NCBI RefSeq assembly: GCF_013376475.1
Contig: NZ_CP045508.1
Coordinates: 2,392,001-2,456,000, forward strand
DNA from: Desulfolutivibrio sulfoxidireducens
GTDB taxonomy: Bacteria; Desulfobacterota; Desulfovibrionia; Desulfovibrionales; Desulfovibrionaceae
DNA length: 64,000 bases
Reading direction: 5' to 3'
Below, in pieces: positions 33,201 through 41,318 of the stretch. Under the pieces are notes generated by a model. That model had not been told where the DNA came from, made no database searches, and saw only the letters and a program-made list of their open reading frames with translations. Position numbers and translations under genes: made by a program. The number at the start of each line of letters is the position of its first letter. Within the stretch, counting starts at the first letter, position 1.

Positions 33201-35734
33201 ACGAGGAGGTGCGCGAGGCCTTTCTCATGGACCTTGCGGGCAACACCGGCCAGATCGCCATCCCGGTCAGGCCCGAATACATGCCCAACGCCTACGTGAC
33301 CGCCACGGTGGTGCGCACGGCCAAGGACCTCCAGAGCGGGGCCGCGGCCCGGGCCTTCGGGGCGGCCCCCCTTTTCACGGACCGCGCCGAAGGCCGGCTG
33401 GAGGTACTGGTCGACGTCCCCGGGGAGATGCGTCCTGGCGCGCCGCTGGCCATCGACGTGACCACCCGTTCCGGGGCGGTCCTGACCGTGGCCGCCGTGG
33501 ACGAGGGCATCCTGCAGCTCATCGCCCAGAAGACCCCGGACCCCTACGGCGAATTCTACGCCAAGCGGGAACTGGCGGTCTCCTCCTACGACACCTTCTG
33601 CATGCTTCTGCCCGAGGTGCCGCCGCTTCACGGCAAGTCCCTGGCCGGGGGCGGCGATTCCATGGAGGATTTGAGCAAGTTTTTGCGTTCGGAAAGTCCG
33701 GCCTCGAAGCTGGTGGCCTTCTGGTCCGGACTGGTGACGGCCGACGGCCAGGGCAAGGCCCGGGTGAGTTTCGACGTGCCGGAGTTTCGCGGGGCGGTGC
33801 GCATCATGGTGGTGGCCGCCGACGGCAAGCGCTTCGGCTCGGCCGAGGCCAGCACCCGGGTGAAAAGTCCGCTGTCCGTGTCCCCGAGCTTCCCGCGCTT
33901 TCTGTCCCTTGAGGAGACGGTGGATATCCCCGTGGCCGTGCGCAACGACACGCCCAGGCCCGGGGACTTCGCCGTGACCCTGACCGTGACCGGTCCGGCC
34001 ACGTGCGCCGAGCCGCACACGACCGTCCACCTTGAGCCGGGCCAGGAAAAGACCCTGTTCTTCCCGGTCAGGACCGGAAGCCTCGAAGGCATCGCGACCC
34101 TGGTTTCCGAGGCCGCCGGGAACGGGGAAAAGGCCGCCTCCAGCCAGGACCTGTCGTGCCGCTCGCCGCTTCCGGCCATATCCGACCTCCAGGCCGGGGG
34201 CGTGGACACGGCCAGGACCACCCTTAAGGACCTGGCCGCCGGGTACGTGCCCGGGACCGTCCGGCGCGACATCTTCGTCGGCCGCCAGCCGCTTTTGCGC
34301 TTCGCCCCGGACCTGCGCCGGCTTTTGCAATATCCCCACGGCTGCGTGGAGCAGACCGTGTCCAAGGCCTTCCCCCTGCTCTACTTCTCCGATCTGGCCA
34401 AGGTGCTGGCCCCGGACCTTCTGCCCGGCGGGCAGCCGGCAGCCATGGTCCAGGCCACGGTTCGCAGGCTGGCCGGCATGCAGCTCTACCAGGGCGGCTT
34501 CTCCATGTGGCCCGGCGGCCAGGAGACCGTGGACTGGCCGAGCATCTATGCCACGCATTTCCTGGTGGAGGCCAAGGCGGCCGGTTACCTCGTGGACGAG
34601 GACTCCCTGAAACGGGCGCTCAGGTTCGTCGCCGGGCTGGCCAAGGACGCCTCCCCATCCGACGCGGACGACGACCAGGGTGAAAACAGCGGCCCCAAGG
34701 TGGCGGCCTACGCCCTGTACGTCCTGGCCCGGGCCGGCAAGGCGGACATCGGGGCCATGGACTACCTGCGCGGCGCCGGCGGCGATCTTCCGGCCGACGC
34801 CCGGGGGCTTCTGGGCGCGGCCTACGCCGCCGTGGGCAACGCCAAGGCCGCCGGGGCGCTTCTGTCCGGCCCGCCCCCCTCCGAGAAGACGGCGCGATCC
34901 TCAGGCGGCACGTTCGACTCGCCGCTTCGGGACACGGCCCTGTATCTCACGGCCCTGATGGACGCCGCGCCCAAGGATCCCCGGCTGCCCAAGCTCGCGG
35001 CGGACACGGCCAGGCTTTTCGCCGCCGTGGGCCACCCCTCCACCCAGGAGTCGGCCTTCGCCTTTCTGGCCCTGGGCAGGTATTACGCCAGGCAGGCGGC
35101 CAAAAAGCCGTTTACCGGAAAGCTGTACGCCGGCAAGACGCTTTTGTCGGATTTCGATGCGGGCAAGCCGCTTCTGCTGCGCAACATCCCCGACGCCGGG
35201 GAACTGCGCCTGGAGATGGACGGGGGCTACGAGGCCGGATCGGCCTTTTTCAGCGTGGAGACGCGCGGGGTTCCGGTCCTTGCAAACTACAAGCCCGTCC
35301 GGGAGGGCCTAGAGATCCTCCGGGAATACCTGGACCGCCAGGGCAACCCGCTTTCCGGCGACACCGTGCCCCAGGGGACGCTTTTGGTGCTCAAAACCTC
35401 GGTGCGCAGCCCGTCCGGGACGCTAAAAAACGTGGCCATCCAGAACCTTCTGCCCACGGGCATCGAGGTGGAGAACCCGCGTCTTGCGACCACGGAGAAA
35501 CTGCCGTGGATGACCGCCGACGATCTGGAAACGGACTATGTGGACTACCGGGGGGACCGGATCAACGTCTTCGCGGACCTGCCCGACGAGAAGTGGCGCA
35601 CCCAGTACAGCCTGGTGCGGGCGGTGACGCCGGGCACGTTTACCGTGCCGCCGCCCCAGGCCGAGGCCATGTACGATCCCTCGATCGTGGCCACGGGGCT
35701 GATGGGGAAGATCACGGTCAGCGTGGCGAAATAG
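30266..35734 (+). CDS. bacterial alpha-2-macroglobulin (YfhM-like)
   Basis: An 1822-residue protein anchored by one N-terminal membrane segment (LILILLVIVVAQFAALTGMRL) after a short cytoplasmic tail. The body consists of macroglobulin-like beta domains, including an MG3-like domain beginning DIYRPGETVRGMAMV, then the A2M core (GGVDTARTTLKDLAAGYVPGTV) and the thioester motif CVEQ at about residue 1360 (PHGCVEQTVSKAF), followed by the alpha/alpha toroid (WPGGQETVDWPSIYATHFLVEAKAAGY). It is thought to trap and covalently bind attacking proteases in the periplasm. Usual bacterial thioester sequences are CLEQ or similar; here Val replaces Leu. The frequent partner pbpC is not present. It carries no lipobox, unlike many homologs. 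Confidence 0.92.
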   Translation: MPAPERAPWFKNWKNQLILILLVIVVAQFAALTGMRLSRTPDAPPPSPVAATPNDVAVAGVSMEAEQGRALLVAFDHPVAGVTPGSRPTKDPAVISPSVAGTWTWINPFMLRFEPAEPFAPAKSHAITLTPDNIVSAPQRLTGETKFAAAHGVFEVSRLSAHLESAADEAPGMVRIEGEVVFNRNADPKALLEHLKILDPLRGDGDPVPFYIPDSSPGRKLAFVSDPIPQKVQARDVALVLSPGMIPEKGGVPLGAQVTTTVPVVLDPVLRVDGVTAQSQGESSVLRIAFSTPVAAEALDAHLAIAPEVARRVHSEEGQLVVTGGFTPGREYRVTLTKGLTAADGAILEKDASETVFVPDLDPMVVFQDQGMFLSRTGYKNLAIKSVNTESAQLIVDRVYLNNLFAFLNFDYSAMDEAFTGQYLSHSLGDRLVKTRLPLSAPQNTAVTTPVNLEKYISEHTPGLYRVALSLPDQYEGGQRLVLITDLGVVAKRGNTDILVFVASFSNLASVSGATVRILSDQNQEIARGTTDASGLFRAKLTPEFAEKNRPSLITVEKGNDFSFLLFDSFRTDTTGMDVDGRVLSTTGYTAFLYGERDIYRPGETVRGMAMVRDTALGTPGPMPLTLRQLDPQGRKIGDTVVRTDEAGMAPFTLPLPSYLVTGPYVLELLAGERQIGEYRFQVEDFVPDRINVAVTPGQPQALPGQKLGYTVTSRYLFGAPASDLPVETRIRLTKAAFAPKGFENYTFGDPERSFEDTEFFQAEENLDADGARTFEAALPENVRPPAALEAVITARVREGGGRGVTSLARVPVHAYPSYPGLKRLDREGREPGRPLTLEYVNVAASGTEAKAGELKARFHKDDWQTVLRREPDGSYKYDSVRDSKLLDVKTIAAGTSRGGLTFTPPTVGSYRVTLTDSLTGAASQVEFFCGGFGYSPWALENPARIELVPDKKEYASGETATFQVRAPFAGRMLVTVENEEVREAFLMDLAGNTGQIAIPVRPEYMPNAYVTATVVRTAKDLQSGAAARAFGAAPLFTDRAEGRLEVLVDVPGEMRPGAPLAIDVTTRSGAVLTVAAVDEGILQLIAQKTPDPYGEFYAKRELAVSSYDTFCMLLPEVPPLHGKSLAGGGDSMEDLSKFLRSESPASKLVAFWSGLVTADGQGKARVSFDVPEFRGAVRIMVVAADGKRFGSAEASTRVKSPLSVSPSFPRFLSLEETVDIPVAVRNDTPRPGDFAVTLTVTGPATCAEPHTTVHLEPGQEKTLFFPVRTGSLEGIATLVSEAAGNGEKAASSQDLSCRSPLPAISDLQAGGVDTARTTLKDLAAGYVPGTVRRDIFVGRQPLLRFAPDLRRLLQYPHGCVEQTVSKAFPLLYFSDLAKVLAPDLLPGGQPAAMVQATVRRLAGMQLYQGGFSMWPGGQETVDWPSIYATHFLVEAKAAGYLVDEDSLKRALRFVAGLAKDASPSDADDDQGENSGPKVAAYALYVLARAGKADIGAMDYLRGAGGDLPADARGLLGAAYAAVGNAKAAGALLSGPPPSEKTARSSGGTFDSPLRDTALYLTALMDAAPKDPRLPKLAADTARLFAAVGHPSTQESAFAFLALGRYYARQAAKKPFTGKLYAGKTLLSDFDAGKPLLLRNIPDAGELRLEMDGGYEAGSAFFSVETRGVPVLANYKPVREGLEILREYLDRQGNPLSGDTVPQGTLLVLKTSVRSPSGTLKNVAIQNLLPTGIEVENPRLATTEKLPWMTADDLETDYVDYRGDRINVFADLPDEKWRTQYSLVRAVTPGTFTVPPPQAEAMYDPSIVATGLMGKITVSVAK

Positions 35735-35897
35735 GCCTCGGGCGTTTCGGAGGCGGTCCGGGACGCCCGGGGTTCACGGCCCGGACGGCCCTGTGGTCGA
35801 GCGGACCATGGTCCGGTTTGCCGCCCGGGGCTTGACGCCGGGCCGGGCATCGTCCAATCTGCAACGTGAATGCATATTGGACGAAAGGGGTCCGGAC
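35735..35897. other. short intergenic region after the macroglobulin gene
   Basis: GC-rich, with CCGGG/CCCGG inverted segments around 35758-35788 that may terminate transcription. No gene is seen. Confidence 0.3.
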
Positions 35898-35987
35898 ATG
35901 TATCTCCCTCGCACCCTGGAGCGGTTCATCCGCGAGGCATCGGCCCAGTTTCCGGCGATTCTAACCAAAAGAAATTTTTCATTTTGA
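35898..35987 (+). pseudogene. 5' remnant of an AAA ATPase (DUF4143-type) gene
   Basis: After AAAGGGG, an ATG opens MYLPRTLERFIREASAQFPAI followed by L-T, the typical N-terminus of DUF4143 AAA proteins, which normally continue into a Walker A motif (GPRQVGKTT). Here the GC-rich coding sequence stops being recognisable after about codon 23 and changes into AT-rich DNA (KRNFSF then stop). The 3' part is not found after the AT-rich cassette, so the gene is truncated. The junction near 35964 marks the left edge of the inserted island. Confidence 0.7.
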
Positions 35988-36094
35988 CATCAGGGCTTCG
36001 CGAATGGGTATGCGCCAGTTTAACACAAGACATAACAAGCAAACGAATTGGCACAATACCTTAAAACAACTGTGCGACATATGAGGAATACTTA

Positions 36095-37276
36095 ATGAAT
36101 CAAGTTAACTCAACTGAATGGTTTGAAGACTATGCCGAAGGAACCGATGACATTCAAATCGATGAATATGACATTACTTCTACACCCAATGATTTTAATG
36201 TTATTACAATAAATAGTTTTATTGAATCCGGTGCAGTCAAGATTCCTGGCTTTCAAAGAAACTTTGTCTGGGACATTGGTAGATCATCAAAGTTAATTGA
36301 ATCTTTGATTTTAGGTCTCCCTGTTCCACAACTTTTTCTTTATGAAAAATCTCGAAATAGCTTTTTAGTGATAGATGGCCAACAAAGACTTATGAGTATT
36401 TATTACTTCATAAAAAAGAAATTTCCTAAAAAGGAAAAACGTGTCGAATTACGCGGGATATTTGACAAAGAAGGGAAAATTCCTGATGAAATTCTTCACG
36501 ATGAAGACTACTTTGAACCTTTCAACCTGAGACTTCCAGAACGTCTTCCCAACCATCCAAACAAATTCAAAGGATTAAATTATGCTACGCTAAAAGATTA
36601 CAAGTCGCAATTTGATTTGAGACCTATTCGCAATATCATTATCAAACAGACGAAACCAAAAGAAGACGATGGCGATGATTCTTCAATGTATGAAGTCTTT
36701 AATAGGCTAAATACGGGGGGGATTAATCTTCGACCACAAGAAATAAGAACAAGTATGTATCATTCTGAATTTTACACTATGCTTTACAGAATTAACGGCC
36801 TTCAAGACTTTCGACGATTTCTCCCTTCGCCAGAGCCTGATTTACATATGAAAGATATAGAAATATTACTACGTGGATATGCAATGTTGATTGATTCAAA
36901 TAACTACGCCCCTTCGATGGTCAAATTTTTAAATAAATTCTCAAATAAATGCACAAAAAATACTGCCGAACAAAATCAGTATTTGGAACATTTATTCAAT
37001 AGTTTTTTGCTTGCCTGTTCAAAACTCGAAACAGATGCATTTCAAAATAAAAAAAATAAAAGATTTAACATTGCGCTATATGAAGCAATTTTTACTGCAA
37101 TTTGTGCTCCTTTTTTTGAAAACAGGAAAGAAGTTGATACTATCATTCAAGCTGATAGAATTAGATCATTAGAAAGTGACCAACAGTTTATCGAGGCATC
37201 TTTAGAAGGAACGACGAGGACATCGAATGTAACCACTAGGATCAGCCGAGCAAAGCAGATAATCTGGAACGCTTAG
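36095..37276 (+). CDS. DUF262 (ParB/GmrS-like) domain protein
   Basis: A 393-residue protein. DUF262 features in order: VKIPGFQRNFVWD (48-60), LILGLPVPQLFLYE (71-84), the catalytic DGQQR motif (94-98) and EVFNRLNTGGINLRPQEIRTSMY (200-222). In GmrS, SspE and BrxU this domain binds or hydrolyses nucleotides and senses modified DNA. The DUF1524 HNH nuclease, often fused at the C-terminus, is absent; the last 150 residues are helical and Lys/Asn-rich. The start ATG at 36095 follows GAGGAA. The gene is AT-rich, unlike its neighbours, and is followed after 10 bases by a HEPN-type gene, so the two form an operon that looks horizontally acquired. A function in phage defence is inferred, not shown. 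Confidence 0.85.
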   Translation: MNQVNSTEWFEDYAEGTDDIQIDEYDITSTPNDFNVITINSFIESGAVKIPGFQRNFVWDIGRSSKLIESLILGLPVPQLFLYEKSRNSFLVIDGQQRLMSIYYFIKKKFPKKEKRVELRGIFDKEGKIPDEILHDEDYFEPFNLRLPERLPNHPNKFKGLNYATLKDYKSQFDLRPIRNIIIKQTKPKEDDGDDSSMYEVFNRLNTGGINLRPQEIRTSMYHSEFYTMLYRINGLQDFRRFLPSPEPDLHMKDIEILLRGYAMLIDSNNYAPSMVKFLNKFSNKCTKNTAEQNQYLEHLFNSFLLACSKLETDAFQNKKNKRFNIALYEAIFTAICAPFFENRKEVDTIIQADRIRSLESDQQFIEASLEGTTRTSNVTTRISRAKQIIWNA

Positions 37277-37286
37277 GATTGCCCTG

Positions 37287-37832
37287 ATGAACGCAACGAT
37301 AGTTAGCAACCTTTATGACGAATTTAATGAATTGCTTTCATTTTTGAAAACACAAAACGAAATATCTTTTCAGGTAACGATCGATGATAACTTTCGAAAG
37401 AATCTTTTATTAGCCGCTGCGAGTTTCTTTGAAAATGAGATTTCCAATCATGTGCGAAAATTTGTAAAAAAAACAACAAACAACAATGAATTAGTATTTT
37501 TATTTCTTGAAAATACAGCGATTGATAGAAAATATCATACTTGGTTTGATTGGCGCTCAGGGTCTGCCAATAGTTTTTTTGCTAAATTTGGAGATGATTT
37601 TAAAAACTTTATGAAGGATAAAATTAAAAATGACATTAATATCTCTATAGCAATTAAGTCATTTATAGAAATTGGAGATCAAAGAAATCGTCTTGTTCAT
37701 CAAAATTTTGCTGCATATAGTTTAGAAAAGACAGCCGCTGAAATCTACGATCTCTATGTTGCGGCAAAACCATTTGTTGAGCATTTCCCATTATATTTAC
37801 AAGAATTCCTTAACAACAGACCTACCAACTAA
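37287..37832 (+). CDS. HEPN-domain protein, partner of the DUF262 gene
   Basis: A 181-residue, mainly helical protein. DQRNRLVHQNF (131-141) contains R-N-x3-H (133-138), the catalytic signature of HEPN RNases, and the preceding helix (FFENEISNHVRKFV) fits the first HEPN helices. It resembles the HEPN families (for example RiboL-PSP or MAE_28990-like) often found next to restriction and toxin genes; the exact family is not certain. It begins 10 bases after the DUF262 stop and shares its AT-rich composition. As a pair, DUF262 would be the sensor or nucleotide-dependent switch and HEPN the RNase effector; this division is inference. Confidence 0.75.
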   Translation: MNATIVSNLYDEFNELLSFLKTQNEISFQVTIDDNFRKNLLLAAASFFENEISNHVRKFVKKTTNNNELVFLFLENTAIDRKYHTWFDWRSGSANSFFAKFGDDFKNFMKDKIKNDINISIAIKSFIEIGDQRNRLVHQNFAAYSLEKTAAEIYDLYVAAKPFVEHFPLYLQEFLNNRPTN

Positions 37833-38027
37833 GTACGTCTCATAACTAATTGATACATAATTCAAAAAAACCCACCACATTCCCCTTGCCACCCGGCCCC
37901 GAAAGAGTAAAGAATCTCTCATGGTTCCTCGCCGGACCGGGTCGTTCGTCCCGAATCCGCCTCTCCCGCGCCCGGCGCGGACTCCCCTTGCGCCATACCC
38001 CCTGCCACACCCAACAAGGAGAACGCC

Positions 38028-38801
38028 ATGCATGTGAGATTCCGGACGGCGGTCCTGGCGGCCGCCCTGATCCTGCTCCCGGCCTCGCTCCCGGCGGCCC
38101 AGAAAAACGACGCCCCGGCCATCGACCCCGTCGCCTCCCAGTACCTGGCCCGGATGTGCGACTACTTGAAAGGCCTCGGATCCTTCTCCTTCCGCGCCGA
38201 GATCGATGTGGACGAGGTCTTCAACGGCGGCCTGACCCTGCAGACCTCGCGCACCGAGGTCATCTCCGTGCGCCGCCCCGACCGCCTGCGCGCCGAGTCC
38301 GTGCAGGACGACGCCGTCAAGACCATCATCTACGACGGCACGGCCTTCACCATCTATAACAAAACCCAGAACCTCTATTCCACTGTGGCCGTTCCAAGTA
38401 CCCTCGACGCCGCCCTGGACCAGATCCTGACCAGCTACGGCGTCACCGCCCCCCTGGCCGAACTGATCCTCAACGCCCCCCACGCCGCCATCACCTCGGG
38501 CATCCTGTCCGGCTTCTACGTCGGCAAACGCATGGTCCAGGGCGTGGCCTGCCACCACCTGGCCTTCACCCAGAAGGACGTGGACTGGCAGATCTGGATC
38601 GAGGACGGGGACAAGCCCCTGCCGCGCAAACTGGTCATCGTGGACAAGACCCTGGCCGGCGCGCCCAACTACGAGGCCATGCTCGTGGACTGGAAGGTCA
38701 ATCCCAGGTTGAAGGACTCCCTGTTCACCTTCACGCCGCCCAAAGACGCCGCCCTGATCGCCATCGTGCCGGTCGCGGATCCGACAACCGTCAGCCAGTG
38801 A
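38028..38801 (+). CDS. DUF2092 exported protein
   Basis: A 257-residue protein with a signal peptide (FRTAVLAAALILLPASLPAA) and a LolA/LolB-like beta fold: YLKGLGSFSFRAEIDVDEVF, RRPDRLRAESVQDDAVKTIIYDGTAFTIYNKTQNLYSTVAVP, and ACHHLAFTQKDVDWQIWIEDGDKPLPRKLVIVDK, as in DUF2092. Its role is unknown; it may bind lipids in the periplasm. It is followed after 13 bases by the Pro/Gly-rich exported protein; the pair often occurs together in Desulfovibrio-like genomes (from memory, not verified). Confidence 0.85.
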   Translation: MHVRFRTAVLAAALILLPASLPAAQKNDAPAIDPVASQYLARMCDYLKGLGSFSFRAEIDVDEVFNGGLTLQTSRTEVISVRRPDRLRAESVQDDAVKTIIYDGTAFTIYNKTQNLYSTVAVPSTLDAALDQILTSYGVTAPLAELILNAPHAAITSGILSGFYVGKRMVQGVACHHLAFTQKDVDWQIWIEDGDKPLPRKLVIVDKTLAGAPNYEAMLVDWKVNPRLKDSLFTFTPPKDAALIAIVPVADPTTVSQ

Positions 38802-38814
38802 CCCGGAGGCCATC

Positions 38815-39537
38815 ATGAAACGCACCGCGCGACTGTTTTGCTGCGCCGTCATGAGCCTGGCCCTGGTCGGCGCCTTCCCCCTGACCGCCATGTCCCGTGG
38901 CGGCGAGTTTGGCGGCGGCGGACCCCGAATGGGCGGCTTCGGCGGTCCCCCAGGCGGCATGCCCGCCCGGGGCGGCTTCGGCGGAGGCGGACCCGGCGGG
39001 GGCGGACCCGGTTTTCGTCCCGGCGGCCCCGGCGGTCCCCCCTCCGGGGGCTTCCCGGCCAGCGGCACCATCCGCCCCGGGCCTGGCCCCGGCTTCGGTC
39101 CTGGACCCGGTCCCCGACCCGGCCCCGGCCCTGGTCCCGGCCCCGGCCCCCGGCCGCCCATACCCCCCGGTCCCGGCCCCGGCCCCGGCCCCCGGCCGCC
39201 CATACCCCCTGGTCCCGGCCCTGGTCCCGGACCCGGCCCCCGGCCGCCCATGCCTCCCGGTCCCGGCCCATGGGGTCCCGGCCCCCGGCCGCCCATGCCC
39301 GTGCCGCCTCCACCGCCGCACCCCGGTCCGTGGGGTCCAGGCCCATGGGGTCCCGGCCCCTGGGGTCCCCGGCCCTGGCCTGTCCTGCCTCCGGGAGCGG
39401 CCTACATCTGGGCTCTGCCGGCCGCGGCCGTGGCCCTCACTGTGGCCGGAACGCTTATCTACCAGGCCGGACAGACCTGCTACCAACCGATGATGATGGG
39501 AGATCAGGTCGTCTATCAACCCATCCCCTGCCCCTGA
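38815..39537 (+). CDS. Pro/Gly-rich exported protein
   Basis: A 240-residue protein: signal peptide (CCAVMSLALVGAFPLTAMS), then about 150 residues of Gly/Pro/Arg repeats (GPGPGPGPRPPIPPGPGPGPG type), then a hydrophobic segment (AAVALTVAGTLIYQAG) and a short C-terminus (CYQPMMMGDQVVYQPIPCP) that resembles cell-wall or outer-membrane surface proteins. The repeated DNA (GGTCCCGGCCCC) is prone to slippage. The opposite frames here give long shadow ORFs. No catalytic function is suggested. Confidence 0.75.
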   Translation: MKRTARLFCCAVMSLALVGAFPLTAMSRGGEFGGGGPRMGGFGGPPGGMPARGGFGGGGPGGGGPGFRPGGPGGPPSGGFPASGTIRPGPGPGFGPGPGPRPGPGPGPGPGPRPPIPPGPGPGPGPRPPIPPGPGPGPGPGPRPPMPPGPGPWGPGPRPPMPVPPPPPHPGPWGPGPWGPGPWGPRPWPVLPPGAAYIWALPAAAVALTVAGTLIYQAGQTCYQPMMMGDQVVYQPIPCP

Positions 39538-39553
39538 CCAGATGTGACGCACC

Positions 39554-39588
39554 GCGCGCCGCGCCGGAAAAAGTCCGGCGCGGCGCGC
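39554..39588 (+). terminator. hairpin after the Pro/Gly-rich gene
   Basis: A perfect 15-bp GC-rich stem (GCGCGCCGCGCCGGA and complement) with a 5-base loop. A T5 run follows only 10 bases later, so efficiency is uncertain. Confidence 0.6.
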
Positions 39589-39736
39589 ATACAGAAGATT
39601 TTTGCCGCGATTTCGCCGCAATAGGGACTTAATAATCGCGGGAAGTTCGGATATGTTGGCCATCGGCGTCCACGGCCGTCCGACGTGATCGCCCGACGCC
39701 CCCCCCCCACACCCCAAACGCACCAAGGAGACAACC

Positions 39737-41047
39737 ATGAGCACCATAGCCGCCGTATGGGCCAGGGAAATACTCGATTCCCGCGGCAACCCCACCGTCG
39801 AGGTGGAAGTCACCCTCGAATCCGGCGCATCCGGCCGGGCCGCCGTGCCCTCCGGCGCCTCCACCGGCACCCGCGAGGCCCTGGAGCTTCGCGACGGCGA
39901 TGAAGGCCGCTACGGCGGCAAGGGCGTGTCCAAGGCCGTGGAAAACGTCCAGGGCGAACTGGCCGAGACCGTGGTGGGCATGGACGCCACCCAGCAGGTG
40001 GCCATCGACAACCTCATGATCGAGACCGACGGCACCGAAAACAAATCCCGCCTGGGGGCCAACGCCATCCTCGGCGTGTCCCTGGCCGTGGCCCGGGCCG
40101 CCTCGAGCTTCGTGGGACTGCCCCTGTACCAGTACCTCGGCGGCATCAACGCCAAGGTCCTGCCCGTGCCCCAGATGAACATCATAAACGGCGGCATGCA
40201 CGCCCCCAACAACCTGGACATCCAGGAATTCATGATCCTGCCGCTGGGGGCCAAGACCTTCGCCGACGCCCTGCGCATGGCCTCGGAGACCTTCCATACC
40301 CTCAAGGCCCTCCTGGCCAAGGACGGCCACATCACCTCCGTGGGCGACGAGGGCGGCTTCGCCCCCAACCTCAAGGACCACGACGAGGCCTTCCGATACA
40401 TCGTCAAGGCCATCGAGGAATCCGGCTACCGGCCCGGCTCGGAAATCTCCCTGGCCATCGACGCCGCCGCCTCGGAATTCTTCAAGGACGGCAAATACAT
40501 CCTTGCCGGCGAGAAGAAAAACCTGTCCTCCAGGGACATGGTCAAATACCTGGGCGAATTCGCCGCCAAATACCCCATCGTGTCCATCGAGGACGGCCTG
40601 GCCGAGAGCGACTGGGACGGCTGGAAGATCCTGACCAACGAGCTCGGCGACAATCTCCAGATCGTGGGCGACGACATCTTCGTCACCAACCCGGACATCC
40701 TGGCCGAAGGCATCGACCGGGGCATCGCCAACTCCATTCTCATCAAACTCAACCAGATCGGCACGGTCACCGAGACCCTGGACACCATCGAGATGGCCAA
40801 ACAGGCCGCCTACACCACCGTGGTCTCCCACCGCTCCGGCGAGACCGAGGACAGCTTCATCTCCGACTTGGCCGTGGGCATCAACGCCGGCCAGATCAAG
40901 TCCGGCTCCCTGTCCCGTAGCGACCGGCTGGCCAAATACAACCAGCTTCTGCGCATCGAGGAGGAACTCGAGGACCAGGCCATCTTCTACGGCCCCATCA
41001 TGGCCGCCCAGTGGTACGACGAGGACGAGGACGAAGGCGAAGAATAA
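39737..41047 (+). CDS. eno: enolase
   Basis: A 436-residue phosphopyruvate hydratase of glycolysis. Typical signatures: [19 protein letters not shown]-type start, [26 protein letters not shown], the Mg-binding [14 protein letters not shown] and GDDIFVTN, and the C-terminal [18 protein letters not shown]. Length is typical; the C-terminus has an acidic tail (DEDEDEGEE). Three strong hairpins follow it. Confidence 0.97.
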   Translation: MSTIAAVWAREILDSRGNPTVEVEVTLESGASGRAAVPSGASTGTREALELRDGDEGRYGGKGVSKAVENVQGELAETVVGMDATQQVAIDNLMIETDGTENKSRLGANAILGVSLAVARAASSFVGLPLYQYLGGINAKVLPVPQMNIINGGMHAPNNLDIQEFMILPLGAKTFADALRMASETFHTLKALLAKDGHITSVGDEGGFAPNLKDHDEAFRYIVKAIEESGYRPGSEISLAIDAAASEFFKDGKYILAGEKKNLSSRDMVKYLGEFAAKYPIVSIEDGLAESDWDGWKILTNELGDNLQIVGDDIFVTNPDILAEGIDRGIANSILIKLNQIGTVTETLDTIEMAKQAAYTTVVSHRSGETEDSFISDLAVGINAGQIKSGSLSRSDRLAKYNQLLRIEEELEDQAIFYGPIMAAQWYDEDEDEGEE

Positions 41048-41076
41048 GAGAGGAAAAAAAGAAGAGCCTCCGGCGG

Positions 41077-41282
41077 CCGGGGGGACACTGTCCCCCCGGA
41101 CCCCCCGGCCCTTTTCCGGTTTTCCCTCCGGCCGCGGCGGCCGGAGGGAAAACCGGAAAAGAAACCGGGCGTACCGGGGAAAAAACCGGGCGTACCGGGA
41201 ACGACGCGAAGCCGACGAAGTTTTTCGGGAGGGGAGGGTTCGGGAGGGGAACCCCTTTTTTCAAAAAGGGGTTCCCCTCCCG
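41077..41282. terminator. three consecutive perfect hairpins between eno and folD
   Basis: Hairpin 1 (41077-41099) is an 11-bp palindrome CCGGGGGGACA/TGTCCCCCCGG. Hairpin 2 (41111-41161) has 24-bp perfect arms with a 3-base loop. Hairpin 3 (41241-41282) has 20-bp arms whose top is A/T-rich, with a 2-base loop. A direct repeat AAACCGGGCGTACCGGG lies between 2 and 3. They likely end eno transcription from both sides; why three are present is unclear. Confidence 0.8.
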
Positions 41283-41318
41283 ATTCCTCCTTCCCCATTC
41301 CCCATCCAAGGAGACCCC

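Noticed and set aside
31820-34558. A 912-codon open frame opposite the macroglobulin gene
   Set aside because: Antisense shadow caused by high GC in third positions; the plus-strand gene is unmistakable.
37797-39296. A 499-codon minus frame over the DUF2092 and Pro/Gly-rich genes
   Set aside because: Low-complexity Gly/Pro antisense of the repeat gene, without a start signal.
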